From NCBI GenBank assembly GCA_014338405.1, contig JTDE01000124.1, positions 207,313 to 271,312 on the forward strand: a stretch of 64,000 nucleotides of DNA, read 5' to 3'. Position numbers and translations under genes: made by a program. Numbering within the stretch: the stretch's first letter is position 1; the number at the start of each line of letters is the position of its first letter. This document shows positions 1 to 10,891 of the stretch, one piece after another. The notes under the pieces were generated by a model. The model made no database searches. It was not told where the DNA came from and was given only the letters and a program-made list of their open reading frames with translations. Source of the stretch: Paragonimus skrjabini miyazakii. Its lineage: Eukaryota > Platyhelminthes > Trematoda > Plagiorchiida > Troglotrematidae.

Positions 1-781
1 AAGTATCATGCTAATGGGCAATGTGGAGTTGAACCAACGCTGGGTGAACGAAACGTATAGCTTTTCAGACAAAAGATTGTATTTATAATAGCTACCTGTA
101 TGCAGAAATAGTAACAATCCTAAAACACGCTGTCTACTGTGTTCCAATATGGCGTGTTCTTCCAGAAAACGTGTAACTTGTCGAATTACGACCTGATTAG
201 TTCCAAGTTGAAAATCACACATTTGATTGCAGCTGTTTTCAGAAGTGTTCGAAACGAACTGTATTGATTTTGTTAAGGTCCGTTGCATCATTTTTGAGAT
301 TACCGTGCTTTAATTGATTAGTATTAATCATTTTTATTCTTACACCGGCCACTAAAATCGTTTCCGTTATACCCATTTATTCTGGGCCATGTAACTTGAT
401 AAATGCCATAGGTAGGCACTTTTCTTCTGGAAGTTTTACCAAATAACTTATAATTCCTGTCATTTCTCAATATGTGGACAGTCGTTTTGCTCCGACGCAA
501 CCAATAACTATTTGTTTGGGTCAGCTCAATTCTGTTTTCTTTCCCCATTACTGAACAGTGCCTAGTTGTCGATTTTGTCGTACGTACACGTTACTTGTTC
601 AGTTTCTGAGAATTTTTCACACTTGAGGTGCAAGATTCAATTTTTATGCATATTGATCCAATTAGTACCGCATTAACTTCGGTTTTTACGAACACCATGC
701 CCACAAAACTGTGCTACATTTTTTCTGAAACATTGAGTTCCTTTAACCACTTCATTAGAACAGAAGGAAGACATATTGCGA
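1..781. other. Mostly unrecognised sequence with one short diverged repeat
   Basis: No coding region is recognised. Positions about 724-790 resemble 13586-13655 (roughly three quarters of bases match by eye, both containing GAAGACAT then TGCGATAT), so this end carries a diverged copy of a short dispersed repeat lying just upstream of the first retrozyme copy. The 74-codon antisense frame at 324-548 has no recognisable motif. Confidence 0.5.
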
Positions 782-1147
782 TATTTTAGATTACTGATGA
801 GTAGTCGGGGATTTGGTTTGTTTCAATTTGAACATCATTCACAATTGATCGCAGCTGTCACATTCCCATAGACTATCCAGTCGGCCTCTTTCGAAAATAA
901 GCACTACACACGAGTTTCGCTCTCATTAGAGCTCGTCAGTAGTGCATATCATCGCTACTGCCGGGACTTGAACCACGGACATGCTGTTCATGAGGCAACC
1001 GTGTTTACTACTGCGCCACTGACTTCACATTGGGCATGATCGAATTATCATATGTGAACACTTAACCACTTTCACTTGTTAGTAATGATCAGGTTGCCCG
1101 ATCGTCTCGAAATGGAGACACAGGTACTGTCTGGTAACTCCTGTTAA
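782..1147 (-). mobile_element. tRNA-headed hammerhead retrozyme, near-complete copy
   Basis: Read on the minus strand this copy runs from an upstream block (opening with GAGACGATCGGGCAACC) through a tRNA-like head, the hammerhead at 901-945 and the tail ending in CTACTCATCAGTAATC. The head retains an A-box-like TGGCGCAGTAGT and a B box around GGTTCAAGTCCCGG. These are the elements of an internal RNA polymerase III promoter, so the unit could in principle drive its own transcription. It is joined directly at about 1148 to a second partial copy in the opposite orientation. Family assignment rests on extensive identity with the better-preserved copy at 43013-43474. Calling it a retrozyme is inference from known metazoan and schistosome ribozyme repeats. 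Confidence 0.85.
901..945 (-). ncRNA. Hammerhead ribozyme, cleavage triplet lost (GUG)
   Basis: On the minus strand the order is stem I GCACTA, core CUGACGA, stem II GCUCU/AGAGC with loop AAUG, then GAAA, short stem III, then stem I UAGUGC. Core and stems are complete, but the base at the cleavage site (position 17) is G, giving GUG where the family has GUC. Hammerheads need A, C or U there, so this copy should fold but not cleave. Confidence 0.85.
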
Positions 1148-1460
1148 CTCGAAAGGGGCCGACTGGATAGTCTATGGGAATGCGACAGCTGCTATCAATT
1201 GTGGGTGATGTTCAAATTGAAACAAACCAAATCCCCGACTACTCATCAGTAGTCTAAAATATAGCCTAGCAGGTTCAATGAGATCGGAGATTTCGACCTG
1301 TCTAGGAAGTCCTAATCGCGGGGTTATCGAATGGAGTTAGCAAGACAGTAACTGTGTCTCCATTTCGAGACGATCGGGCAACCTGATCATTACTCACAAG
1401 CGAAAGTGGTTGAGTGTTTACATATAATAATTCGGTCATAGTTTTGTGGGCATGGCGTAG
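1148..1460 (+). mobile_element. Partial retrozyme, inverted relative to its neighbour
   Basis: This plus-strand fragment begins with GAAAGGGGCCGACTGG, the sequence just downstream of the ribozyme in other copies. It then carries the tail (CCGACTACTCATCAG), the inter-unit block and the upstream block ending near GGTCAT. It therefore lacks head and hammerhead but spans a tail-to-next-unit junction, which only makes sense if its source was a tandem multimer. With the copy at 782-1147 it forms an inverted repeat in which 782-896 pairs with about 1150-1263. Confidence 0.8.
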
Positions 1461-2798
1461 ATCTCATCAGTAGTACACAGTCATTTTTGAACCAAGAAAT
1501 AAACTCGTGTCCTCGTAAGCTGAGGCGAGTGTATTGACCAATATTCCGCTTGACCTCCGCATGTTTTGATCGAAAGATCACACATCAACGTTCAACCGCG
1601 ATCACTGACTAGTGTGGTGTGAACGGACCAAATGCGTAGTAATCGTTTGCAGTTATCTGTGAAAAGAACTGTTTTCAGCAACAGCCAAGAGAACGAAATG
1701 TGTCTAGTAAGACTTCCACAAGATGTCGATAGTCACAAACCCAGATCTTGTAAAGGCAGGAGAGCAGAAACTTTCATTACTTCCTTGGAGTTGTAGGAAC
1801 ACTGATGCCTTTTCTTCAATGAGTGTTCATTCCAGTAATGTGTAATACACAAAATTTGCATGACTACTACTTATGCATCAGGATTCATCGAGACGAGGGG
1901 TTTTCTAGCTTACTGCTAATTGTAATAGAACAGCACTAGCATCTGTTGGCATCCAGCTCAATCAAATCGACGAACTACTTGACCATCCCTAGTTTACTCA
2001 ACTTCTCAAAACTCAACCTTTCACAAACCGAAGCAAGACGAAAAACTTCATGGAGCCAACTAAGGAAGTATCTTGCTCGAGTGTTGTTTCATTTCTCCCT
2101 TGAGGTGGCTTTTGTCAATTTTTTCATCAGGTCTACATAGTTGTTCATTATAGCACTCAATTAGACAGGGCTGAGACAAAGAGGCAAGTATAATGACGCT
2201 ATACTATTGGTCAATGTTGAGGAAGAGGCACGTATTGAGGCGGTGAAGTGGTCGGTGGAAATTACAAGAAGGAACATTGAAGTACGTTCCGGCAAAAAAA
2301 TGATGTTTCCGTATATGAACAGACACGCCCGAAAATACAAATGTGAATTGTTGGCATCGACCTGGTGCCGTCTGGATTACAACCAAACAAGGAAACAGCC
2401 CAATGTCGCAAGGATCCACAGGTTAAGCTTATTATAAGTTGAACGTCATACTGTTAGTTAAAGATAGGCAATACATGAGAACTCAGTTCACTCACCCTCG
2501 ACCTCACGTGCCTGTCTATTTGTTACGGTTGATTGTAAATTCTACAAAGCCTACGTTGATTTCCCCGTTCTTCCCTAGGTCAAGTAACTCGATTACACAC
2601 TACAGTCATCCCTATTCACAGTCGAGTGTGACTGATCGAACAGGCATGACGGAATACCAGTGGCACAGCGTCAGCACCATAATCACTGTAGGTCATAATT
2701 CAAAACCCCGTTATTACAATGATGCACCTAGTTGATGAGCTTAAACAAGAACGCAACTCAGGTCTAATACTTCTTTATAAAACAGGCTAATTGATATT
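1461..2798. other. No recognised feature
   Basis: Short overlapping frames occur on both strands (for example 2207-2437 + and 2204-2419 -), but they contradict each other and show no domain. No repeat, RNA gene or splice-supported exon was found. Confidence 0.4.
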
Positions 2799-3052
2799 CT
2801 AGTCGGAGGGTCATCGATTGGAATCAACAGGACAATTACTGTGTCTCCACTCGAGACGATCAGACAACCTGGGCTTTATTCACAAGTGAATGTGGCTGAG
2901 TGTTTACATATGATGATTGAGTCTTGCCCATTGTGTGGTCAGTGGCGTAGTGGTCGGTACGGTTGTCTCGTGAAAGCGTGGTCGAGGTTTCTAGCTACGA
3001 CCGTGGCAAGGATATGCACTACTTACAAGCTCTAACAAGAGTAAAGCCCAAA
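2799..3052 (+). mobile_element. Retrozyme copy, degenerate, tail missing
   Basis: It starts in the inter-unit block (CTAGTCGGAGGGTCATCG), continues through the upstream block and the tRNA-like head (TGGCGTAGTGGTCGG as A box) and ends inside the hammerhead. The ribozyme relic at 3016-3052 keeps GCACTA and the CTCTAACAAGAG hairpin, but the core reads CUUACAA instead of CUGACGA and GAAA has become TAAA, so it cannot be active. The downstream tail is absent. Confidence 0.75.
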
Positions 3053-4302
3053 GCTAGCTGATGTGTCTACTCGAATGTTAAAGCTACTACCTAATTTGAT
3101 TGCTACCAAGTTTATATTAATCAGTTACGCTGAAGTGAATCGTGTGATGGCTTGTTATCGACCGCGCTAACTACACTACTGAAATGTCTTGTGTCAATTA
3201 GAACGGGAACGATGACGACTACCAGATGTGCTACAAGTTTTCCTAGAAGACGCTCACGCTTCGATCATCCTCTTGAAAACCTATCAGTTCTGATACGATT
3301 GGTCTAAATTCGGGGATATATGTTTCACATGAACCGTTAGCTACGGAGTCAATCAAAAATCGATTACGCGAGACAAAATCAGGTAACTAAAGTTTGATGA
3401 GGCTCATCGCTAGTGAGTAGATCCGACTAAGTAAGTATTTAGGACTCATGCGGTTGTCACTGGAAAGTTGGAATGATAAATTGTAGACAGGTTTGACAGG
3501 AAAATAGTAATTTTCATTAATAGTTACTGCCTGGTTCCAGTAGATATTTTTTGGAAGACTGTGCATGTAACGACATCTCGTGCACAACAAGAAATCCCGT
3601 CAAACAGGCTTCGAACCGACCTTACGCGACCTCTCCTAATTTACCTTACGTCATGTTCCTTTGTTTCCACTTACGCGTATCAACTTGCTTGCTGAAGGTA
3701 GTAGTTTGTTGTCAGTTTGCACTACTTGAATATCAGTTCTTTTGTCTGTACTATCGGAGGACCAATGGTCAGTTTGTGTATTGATTAAATTTTACTCATT
3801 TATTCTGATAATCTCGATCATGCATGCGTACTTCGTAACATGGCGGTATGAAACGGTTTATGCTCATTTTGTTTTTCGTTTGTAGCTTGGATATTCCTCT
3901 ACCTACCGACTCATCAGTATTTCACGGTGACCCAGACAATGGTAACATGTGACATCAAGTATATAAAAACCATCCAAATGGGTACTTCGATGACAGCTGA
4001 TACAGAGGAGTGGCCTAACTGAAGTTTAAACCAGATCAACTATCAAATGGTCCATCGACTAAGTAGTAACAGTTATTCAACGCAATATATCTTGGCTACG
4101 AGCAATCGATAAAAAGAATCCCGCCAAGCGATAAATGTGAATGTAAAAAGTGTGTGAGATTTCTATTCTGTGACAATAAGTTCTGTTTGGAGTCCACAGT
4201 CTACTTTTACTTCACGGACAGGTGAAACCGACTATTACTGCTACTGAGTGTTGGTTTGTGAATGGCAATCGAGTAGATGATACCAATGCAAGCGGGTGTA
4301 AA
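3053..4302. other. No recognised feature
   Basis: AT-rich unique-looking sequence. Frames at 3387-3590 (-) and 3551-3784 (+) partly overlap and carry no motif that I know. Confidence 0.4.
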
Positions 4303-4672
4303 ACGATCATGGAGTTATCAATTGGATAGAACGGAGTGATTCTGTTTAGTCTCCTTTCGAAATGATCGTGCAAGCTGAACACTATTCATACAGGATTGTG
4401 GTTAAATGTTTGGATCTGATTATTCGGTCATGCCTATTCTGAGGTTGTTGGCGTTGTGGTTAACACGCTAGTCTCACAGGCGCGAGGGTCACAGCGAAAC
4501 CTGTGACCCGGAGAAGGATATGCACTACTGATGAGCACTAACAAGAGCGAAACTCGAGTCTAGTGCTCCCATTCAAAGTGGGTTAGCCGAAATGTTTATT
4601 TGAATGCGAAGGTTTCGATCAAGTGTGGGTGAAGTTCAATTTTGAATTAACCTAAATCCTTAAAACTTTACT
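4303..4672 (+). mobile_element. Retrozyme copy, old but with an intact hammerhead
   Basis: All blocks are present in order: inter-unit block, upstream block, tRNA-like head, hammerhead and tail. Outside the ribozyme it is strongly diverged from the 43 kb copy. The head reads TGGCGTTGTGGTTAACACG and the normal B box is no longer recognisable; the stretch CACAGCGAAACCTGTGACCC replaces it. The tail (GTGGGTGAAGTTCAATTTTG) ends before the terminal motif. It is a full unit in plus orientation with no obvious target site duplication. Confidence 0.8.
4522..4566 (+). ncRNA. Hammerhead ribozyme, core intact
   Basis: Stem I GCACTA/UAGUGC is perfect. The core is CUGAUGA (position 7 differs from the family CUGACGA but is unconstrained), followed by GAAA, stem III AC/GU with loop UCGA, and cleavage triplet GUC. 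Stem II GCACU/AGAGC has one A-A mismatch where the family has U-A. On known hammerhead rules this copy should self-cleave as RNA, with the cut after the C of GUC at 4560. Confidence 0.9.
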
Positions 4673-5580
4673 ACCGTAAAACGACTTGTTCATTCAATCA
4701 AAATTTTTATTATCACAGATTAAGTTTAGTCAAAAAGGTAGATGACTTATGGTTCCGTCTGGAATACTGTTTGTTGAGCCGTCGATCATAAAGGGTTAAT
4801 AGCTATAACATTTAACAGAAAGTCTACCAATTCAATTTTATGTTTGCTTGTCTCGATCAAAAGAGCGGAACGAGAATAAAACACCTCTTAAACTGTCCAC
4901 TTGAAGATGAATCTTAATTCAGGCTATGTTCTTCTTTCCGTGTCTGATTTTTCTCCTCAATTTGTGCCTCTCGTCTACTTCCACCGTTTGGATTAGATGA
5001 ATCAGATTTGGCATGACCTTTATGATTAGTGATGTCAAATCTCTTGAATTGCACAAAGCATTTACCGATTTCGTTGAGAAGTTAACGAAATGTTAGTATG
5101 CAACACATTTTGTTGGCTGTAATATTTATGTTACCTTCCAAAAGCTGAGACGAAAGTCAACAACTCAGAATGATTAACGAATTTTTTGTGATTGCCAAAC
5201 TGTCTGAGCAATCAAAAAAGCACAAATGAATCGCAATATTTCTACTCTTTTCAGTGAACGTAAAAGTCGGTGTTACGTTTCTTACTGTTCATAGGTAGAG
5301 AGTGATATTCAGTAGTTTGAGTTGCATATCACAAACTTTCACATAAGCTCACCTGATCAGCCATCTTTGAAAAAAGCAATGGATCCTTTCGTCGACTTTC
5401 GATCAAAACACATCTGTAATACGTACTTTCAAACCGAGTGAATATGGCCAGTTTTTACGCCAGCTATCAACCACAGCTGTCTGTGGGTAATGTGCTTAAT
5501 TTCGTTTTGTCAAATGATTCAGTGGCGAGGTTAGGTTTATGTGTGGAACACAGAACAGATTAGTTTTAAAAGGACATATT
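4673..5580. other. No recognised feature
   Basis: AT-rich sequence without a frame, repeat or RNA gene that can be supported. Confidence 0.4.
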
Positions 5581-5945
5581 GTGGTGGATTGCCAGGCCGG
5601 AGGTGCGAGTATTCAAACACTCGGCGGAGTACCTCAACGTGGAAGGCAGGCACGTCCACAAACCCCCAACGATCGGATGGCGGACGAGGGTAGCAGTAGG
5701 ATGAGTAATTGCTCGACCGGATCGGACCAACAGGCGAGACATGGCAAGCAAAATAGAATGGACGACGAAATCGGAGGCTCGATTATTCCAACACTCAGGA
5801 GAATATCTCGACACCACCGTGGAATACGATCAAGGCCCATTGTGGATAGATGGAGAACAACACGAGCGACCGGACGAGCCATCGCTCAACGGAATCGGAC
5901 CAATGGACGAAGAATGGTAGGCGGAAAACCCCCCGATAGACAGCT
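5581..5945 (+). repeat. GC-rich degenerate tandem duplication, unit about 174 bp
   Basis: The stretch is noticeably richer in G and C than its surroundings. GGAGGTGCGAGTATTC with ACACTCGGCGGAGTA at 5599 onward recurs as GGAGGCTCGATTATTCC with ACACTCAGGAGAATA at 5773 onward. TCGGACCAACAGGCGAGACA of the first unit matches TCGGACCAATGGACGAAGAA of the second. Long frames on both strands here (140 codons on plus) follow from the base composition; I see no protein domain, so I do not call a gene. Confidence 0.6.
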
Positions 5946-7142
5946 CCGATCACACGCCTAAACCGGGCAAAAGTGCACACGACGCGTGAACGGTAACCTA
6001 GGCGTATTGTGGCCTGGAAAGCTGACTCATAAACGCTAGCGTGCGCGAAGCATGTGAACTAGCGTGTTGGACAATAAAGATTGTGCTTTATTGGACGCCT
6101 TTTCGCTACACTATTTATCGAAACCGATTGTCCCTGGATCCACTTTTACCAACCAGTACTTCGTTGTACACAGTTGAAAGTCATAAGTCTTGCACTGGAT
6201 TAGCTGAAACCATTATATTTGCTTGTCGAGCAAATCATGGTATGGCGCGATACAACAACCAATACGCCACTGTGATCCTAAAATTCCTTGTTCTCCTGGT
6301 TTGTTTATTTTCATCCACGTATTTATCCGGCATCACTTGCACACGAAATGGCTTCACTGTCTACACAATCAGTGTTCAGCAAGGTCAGAACATATTTAGA
6401 ATTTGTTGAACACCTGACTTGATCCGGTGAAGATAATGACCAAAAGCAACCACAATTGGAAAAGAGTTTACATGTAGCATACGGAAAGGAGTGAAGGTTG
6501 AAGAAAATATACGTTGATAAGAAACTTCATAGGCAACACATCACGGGGTACATCAGTTCCAAAGGTTTCCAATGGAGTGGCCGAATTAAGCTAATCGTTG
6601 TACATGTATGACCGCTTGATCTTCGTGCCCGGAGTCTCTCATGACGGTGGAGCAAGTAAACCTCGGTTCATCAGTCCAAACGATTTGACACCGCATAACA
6701 CTGCCCTATGTCCAGTACCCCACTGTACAGTTCATCCCTGTTCTCCTGTACATCTCTTCTACAAAGGGTCATGCCCGCGAAGCACGAATAAAATTTGGGT
6801 GCTAATCAGCCACCGTCACAAAGTGCACACGGATGTCGAAATTTTCTAAGCCCACTTAAGGCATGACTGGAAGCAAATATATATTCAATTTCATTGTCAC
6901 CACGAGAGCTCTGTTCGTCACGCTGGTGATTAATTTTGGTCGAATGCTTCCATGGGGACGTTCGAAACTGTACTGCTCTCTGAACGTGCTATCCGCCACC
7001 GTACAATTGTCATGGCATCAATTAATATCCAACCATCTACAAAACTCATTTTCTTCTGTCATCGCCAGTGGAGAACATCAAAAATTCCTCGAAAGCCATA
7101 CATGCTTAAAATTTGCTGAACAAAGATTTTATATCAATTTAA
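5946..7142. other. No recognised feature apart from the weak exon candidate at 6242
   Basis: Several 80-120 codon frames on the plus strand (6041-6409, 6598-6849, 6863-7177) show no domain, repeat or codon pattern that separates them from chance. Confidence 0.4.
6242..6383 (+). CDS. Possible signal-peptide first exon
   Basis: An ATG at 6242 opens a frame with a short polar start (MARYNNQY) followed by a hydrophobic run (VILKFLVLLVCLF) and small residues (SSTYLSGITC), which is what a secretory signal peptide looks like. The frame reaches GCAAG followed by GTCAGA at 6384, a tolerable splice donor. Nothing downstream could be linked to it as a second exon. It may be a chance hydrophobic frame, and I do not recognise the protein. 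Transcript evidence is needed before it is treated as a gene. Confidence 0.2.
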
Positions 7143-7206
7143 ACATCAATTGTAGGGGATGTTCAACTTCAGATTAACCAAATTCCCGACTACTCATCAA
7201 TAAAGA
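7143..7206 (+). mobile_element. Retrozyme tail fragment
   Basis: This carries only the terminal part of the family tail: ATCAATTGTAGGGGATGTTC, then ACCAAATTCCCGACTAC and TCATCAATAAAG. No head or ribozyme precedes it, so it is a 5'-truncated copy. It ends at the same point as other copies, which supports that point as the genuine 3' end. Confidence 0.7.
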
Positions 7207-8516
7207 TTTCAAAGTCGTCACCAACTGCGAACGCGTGCGTTATAACTCATGTTATGCATGCCTCTTTGGTCGAACATTCCAGTCTAACCGAAAGTTGAAG
7301 GAGATCTCTGTGACTCGTCAATTACATTCTATATCTTTTTCTTGATTTGTCAGTAAACCTAAAATGAAGATTTTATGACCCTAAGTGTATGATTTGCATG
7401 AGAATATTTTCTATGAACTGTGGCGCGGTTTGCCACATTGTCCTAACTTTTTAACAAAATTGTAGTCTAGAAGAGGGACTTGTTAAGGTAGAATTACATC
7501 TAGGAATTATCTGTTACACATCGGAGTTAGTTTAACCTATTCAAGCCGTTCAATATGTGCCACTTCTGCAGTCTGTTTCTAATTTATTGATTTTCCTAAT
7601 ACAGCTCAGAGCTGACTACATATTCCACGTTCAGGTTGAATGATCGTACCCAGATGCTCAAATACATGAACTTGCTGGCTGGGTTTAAGTGGCTCGGATT
7701 ATTAGAACTAAGATACGAAAACTATCTTTTTTTATATATAAATTAACCACCATATTGTCTGTCTAAATCTTGATGTTTAAGCCAAGCTGGACTGACAAAC
7801 CTCACTGACTGCTGGCAATTACCCCCTTAGTTCACGCGTTTTTCTGTTGTGCGCCACACGTGCATGCCCATATCCATCACACTTAAACAAGCATTTAGAT
7901 TCATAATAATTTTTAATGTTCACCATCATACAGAAACTTCACGACTAGTTCCGTCTTTGTTTTTTTAGTCATCAAGTGGAGATAGTTTGAAGATACCAAT
8001 GCAATTGTTGCACCCTTCGTTGATATAAATCATACTGTCAACCTGGACCCCTCTTTTTGTCCGATTTACTGGGTCAGCGCAGGTCATTCGAAAGCTGTCA
8101 GATGCCGAATTTTGGCCACAGCTGAAGCGATTGGAATTCAATTAAAAAACCCACCCTCGTGTGCGCAGAAGCGCTTTGTTCAGGGGTTGAAGTTCCCATG
8201 ACCAACCACCCATACCACGACCAATCAAAGCGCCATGGTTTCAATTGCGTTATAAATGTGACCTAATCGTATCAAATTGTTGTCTCCATCTGCGCCTATG
8301 ACGTGTCTGACCTCACTCAAACTTGCCACTTGTTTTTGTTCGTATCGCCCTGACAACTCTGTTTCATATAAATCATTATGCAATTAGCCTAATGATGAAT
8401 AAACAAAAACGAGCTTGTTCGCTACATTATTGTGTTCTAATCACGTATTACTTCACAGTTCTCTGTATTTCTAAGGAACGGGGATAACAATTTAGCTACT
8501 TTTACTCCAAACCAAC
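7207..8516. other. No recognised feature
   Basis: No coding, RNA or repeat call can be supported in this stretch. Confidence 0.4.
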
Positions 8517-8675
8517 CTGGAACGATTGTGCCAAAATATCTCGCAGTCTTTCGTGTTCAAGTTTGCAGTGCATGTCACATGGTAGGTCCATCCACGATCG
8601 CAGCGCTATACATCGCTCGTCGTAACATACATACCCAACCTTTGTTTGACCCTGACCACTGCGATAGGTTTTAGA
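8517..8675 (-). CDS. Possible cysteine-rich internal exon
   Basis: On the minus strand 53 codons lie between an acceptor-like CACTGCTCAG and a donor-like TTCCAG/GTTGGT, phase 0 at both ends. The translation has a cysteine-spaced stretch, VCYDERCIALRSW then LPCDMHC, reminiscent of the cysteine-rich region of reprolysin-type metalloproteases (ADAM/ADAMTS), where short VCY..RC segments are common. The resemblance is a few residues only, the pyrimidine tract is weak and no neighbouring exon is recognised. It could be chance. No function is claimed. Confidence 0.25.
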
Positions 8676-10811
8676 CTGAGCAGTGCACAAATATGCTGTT
8701 TACTTTCAATTTACCACCATGTTTTTCACAATTCTTGGGTTAGTCAGCAAAAAACTGAATTCGGTCACTTTCACGGTTCGTGCGTATCACTCAAAATGAG
8801 CAACAAACAATGATTGATCATAAATTCTTTTGCAAATGGAACGTGTTGTCCAAATCAAAACGTCTACTGAAGCTTCACCACATAATGTGAAACAGATTGC
8901 TGTCTCGGCTCGACTTGCATACTTCAGATGTACTAGATGGACTTGAAGTCCAAGATTAGCCGTGCCACGACTCACGTTTACGAGGAACTCCTTCATTAGG
9001 GCTGAGACGCGAAAGAACGGAACGCCACCACATCCATACACACATCGGGCACGACTGTCTCAGATTATTTTAGTACAACACCAACAGTGCCTCAGTGATT
9101 AAGAACGATAACTCGATACTTGGGTTATTCATCAAACAGTTTTAACGGTCTCATTCAGACCGTTTCATTACTCCTTTAACTTCACTACTATGTATTCATT
9201 TTGAGTGTTTTAACCAAGCCTCCCGTCTTCATTTCGTGAGATACATCATTTCGGTTGACAGAGTAAGAAGTAGAGCCATAGAACGGGTTAAGACAACGTT
9301 GCGCAAACTAGAGCGGTTCCCAGTGGGCTACCGGTATATCAGAGAAGACTGAATTTCACTAAACAAAGTCCTCCATCAGCATCGCTTAAAAACTTATTTG
9401 TGCCTGGCAAATATAGTCATCTCAAGGGCAACTCGATAAATCTACAACATCGAATTTGCCGTCGAACGCACAGAGGACATTATCAGCTTCCGAGTGTGCC
9501 TAATGTGAAACAGCTAATCGGAGTCTGTTGTACCTGTGTCATCGTTGGTCCGAGTCAACGGTAGGTTAATGTACATCACATATTCAAAATGGAGACACTC
9601 GATTTTTCAATACAAATACTAGTCAGCTGTCGTCTGTTGTGTTTTACGACGTTTCTGTTGTATGCTTCACAAGATGTGCCTCAGTTTGTATTCTGATCAC
9701 TATCCGTAGATTTTCTTTTTCACGGTGTTCCTGTTGTCGACCCTCTGAAAGTGAAATAATCTTCCAACTTACCATTTCTTGATAAGTTGACTCGTACAGA
9801 TTCAGATGTACAAAAACAGTCACAAATCCCTCTGGTCTGTAACTATCCTGTTAATCCCACAAAAACGGAGTTGGCTAAGGTTTATCGTTTAATCTCATCC
9901 CCAATGAGTTGATCCACACAAAAAAACTGTACACAATACCGATGTGGATTTGCATAACTGCAGTTTCTTACATATACACGGCGCCAGCAGACCAGCAAAC
10001 CAGCCTACTGCATCCAACTCAAGCAACAAAAAGTATGAACACCATTTGCCGATGTAGCAATGCACTGAGATGTTCCTTCTTTACGTCTGTCGCAATGAAA
10101 CAACCAGCCTACCCATATGGACGTTTCATGTCGTTCTTTTGCTGGAACGGTCACTTACTTGCTAAACAATGTAGGTGTTAGTTCAACAGCTTTTGCTAAC
10201 AAGAACCGTCCAAGACTCCCCAAGCAGCCGCCGGCTATCAACATTGACTAGCGACTTATTAGCCTAAAGTGTTATTCATGGTCATTGACAGTTTTTCGGA
10301 TAGCGTCTGTCGACCATCCCACGTGTGTATTACATCTGAAGAAGTTAAGTAAAACAGTTCCTAATCATTTCATTTGAAAACTTATCACATTGCAAGAACC
10401 GCATTTTTACAAAGCAATGAGCTCAAAAACCTCTGCGATGTCTTTTGGGGCCCTAATCTCTAGCGATCCAGTGGTCTGTTTAAATTGTCCTGCTAACGGG
10501 AAAACATCCAACATCAATTAATTTTTGGCCAGTTGGTGGAAGATTAACCTGAAGTATTTAGTATAGGTAAGCGCGTTCTGAACGAGTACCATAGAACTAT
10601 ATATTTGGTAGAAATTGACAGATGTGGGATTGGGATTTTTTGAAAAAGAATTTGGGCTTCCTTCACAGCATTCTTATTTGAAGCATTTACAAAAACCATA
10701 TTTGGTTTTAACGATACGACGCAGTCCAACAACAGTCGTCTTTCACATATTGACAAAACTTCCCCTCAACCAAGAATGTTGCCCTTAGTGACGCTAAAAC
10801 GCTAGAAGTCC
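8676..10811. other. No recognised feature
   Basis: An 84-codon minus-strand frame at 8787-9041 lies upstream (on its strand) of the 8517 exon candidate but has no clear splice sites or domain. Otherwise unique-looking AT-rich DNA. Confidence 0.4.
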
Positions 10812-10891
10812 AAATAATAATAAATAATAATAAATAATAATAATAATAAATGAATAATAAATGAATAATAAATAATAATAATAATAATAAC
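10812..10891 (+). repeat. AAT microsatellite
   Basis: About 80 bases of imperfect (AAT)n with occasional AAAT and ATGAAT interruptions. A simple sequence repeat, likely length-variable between individuals. Confidence 0.98.

Noticed and set aside
5539..5961. 140-codon plus-strand frame as a gene
   Set aside because: It lies on a GC-rich degenerate duplication where other frames on both strands are also long; there is no domain and no splice or start evidence.
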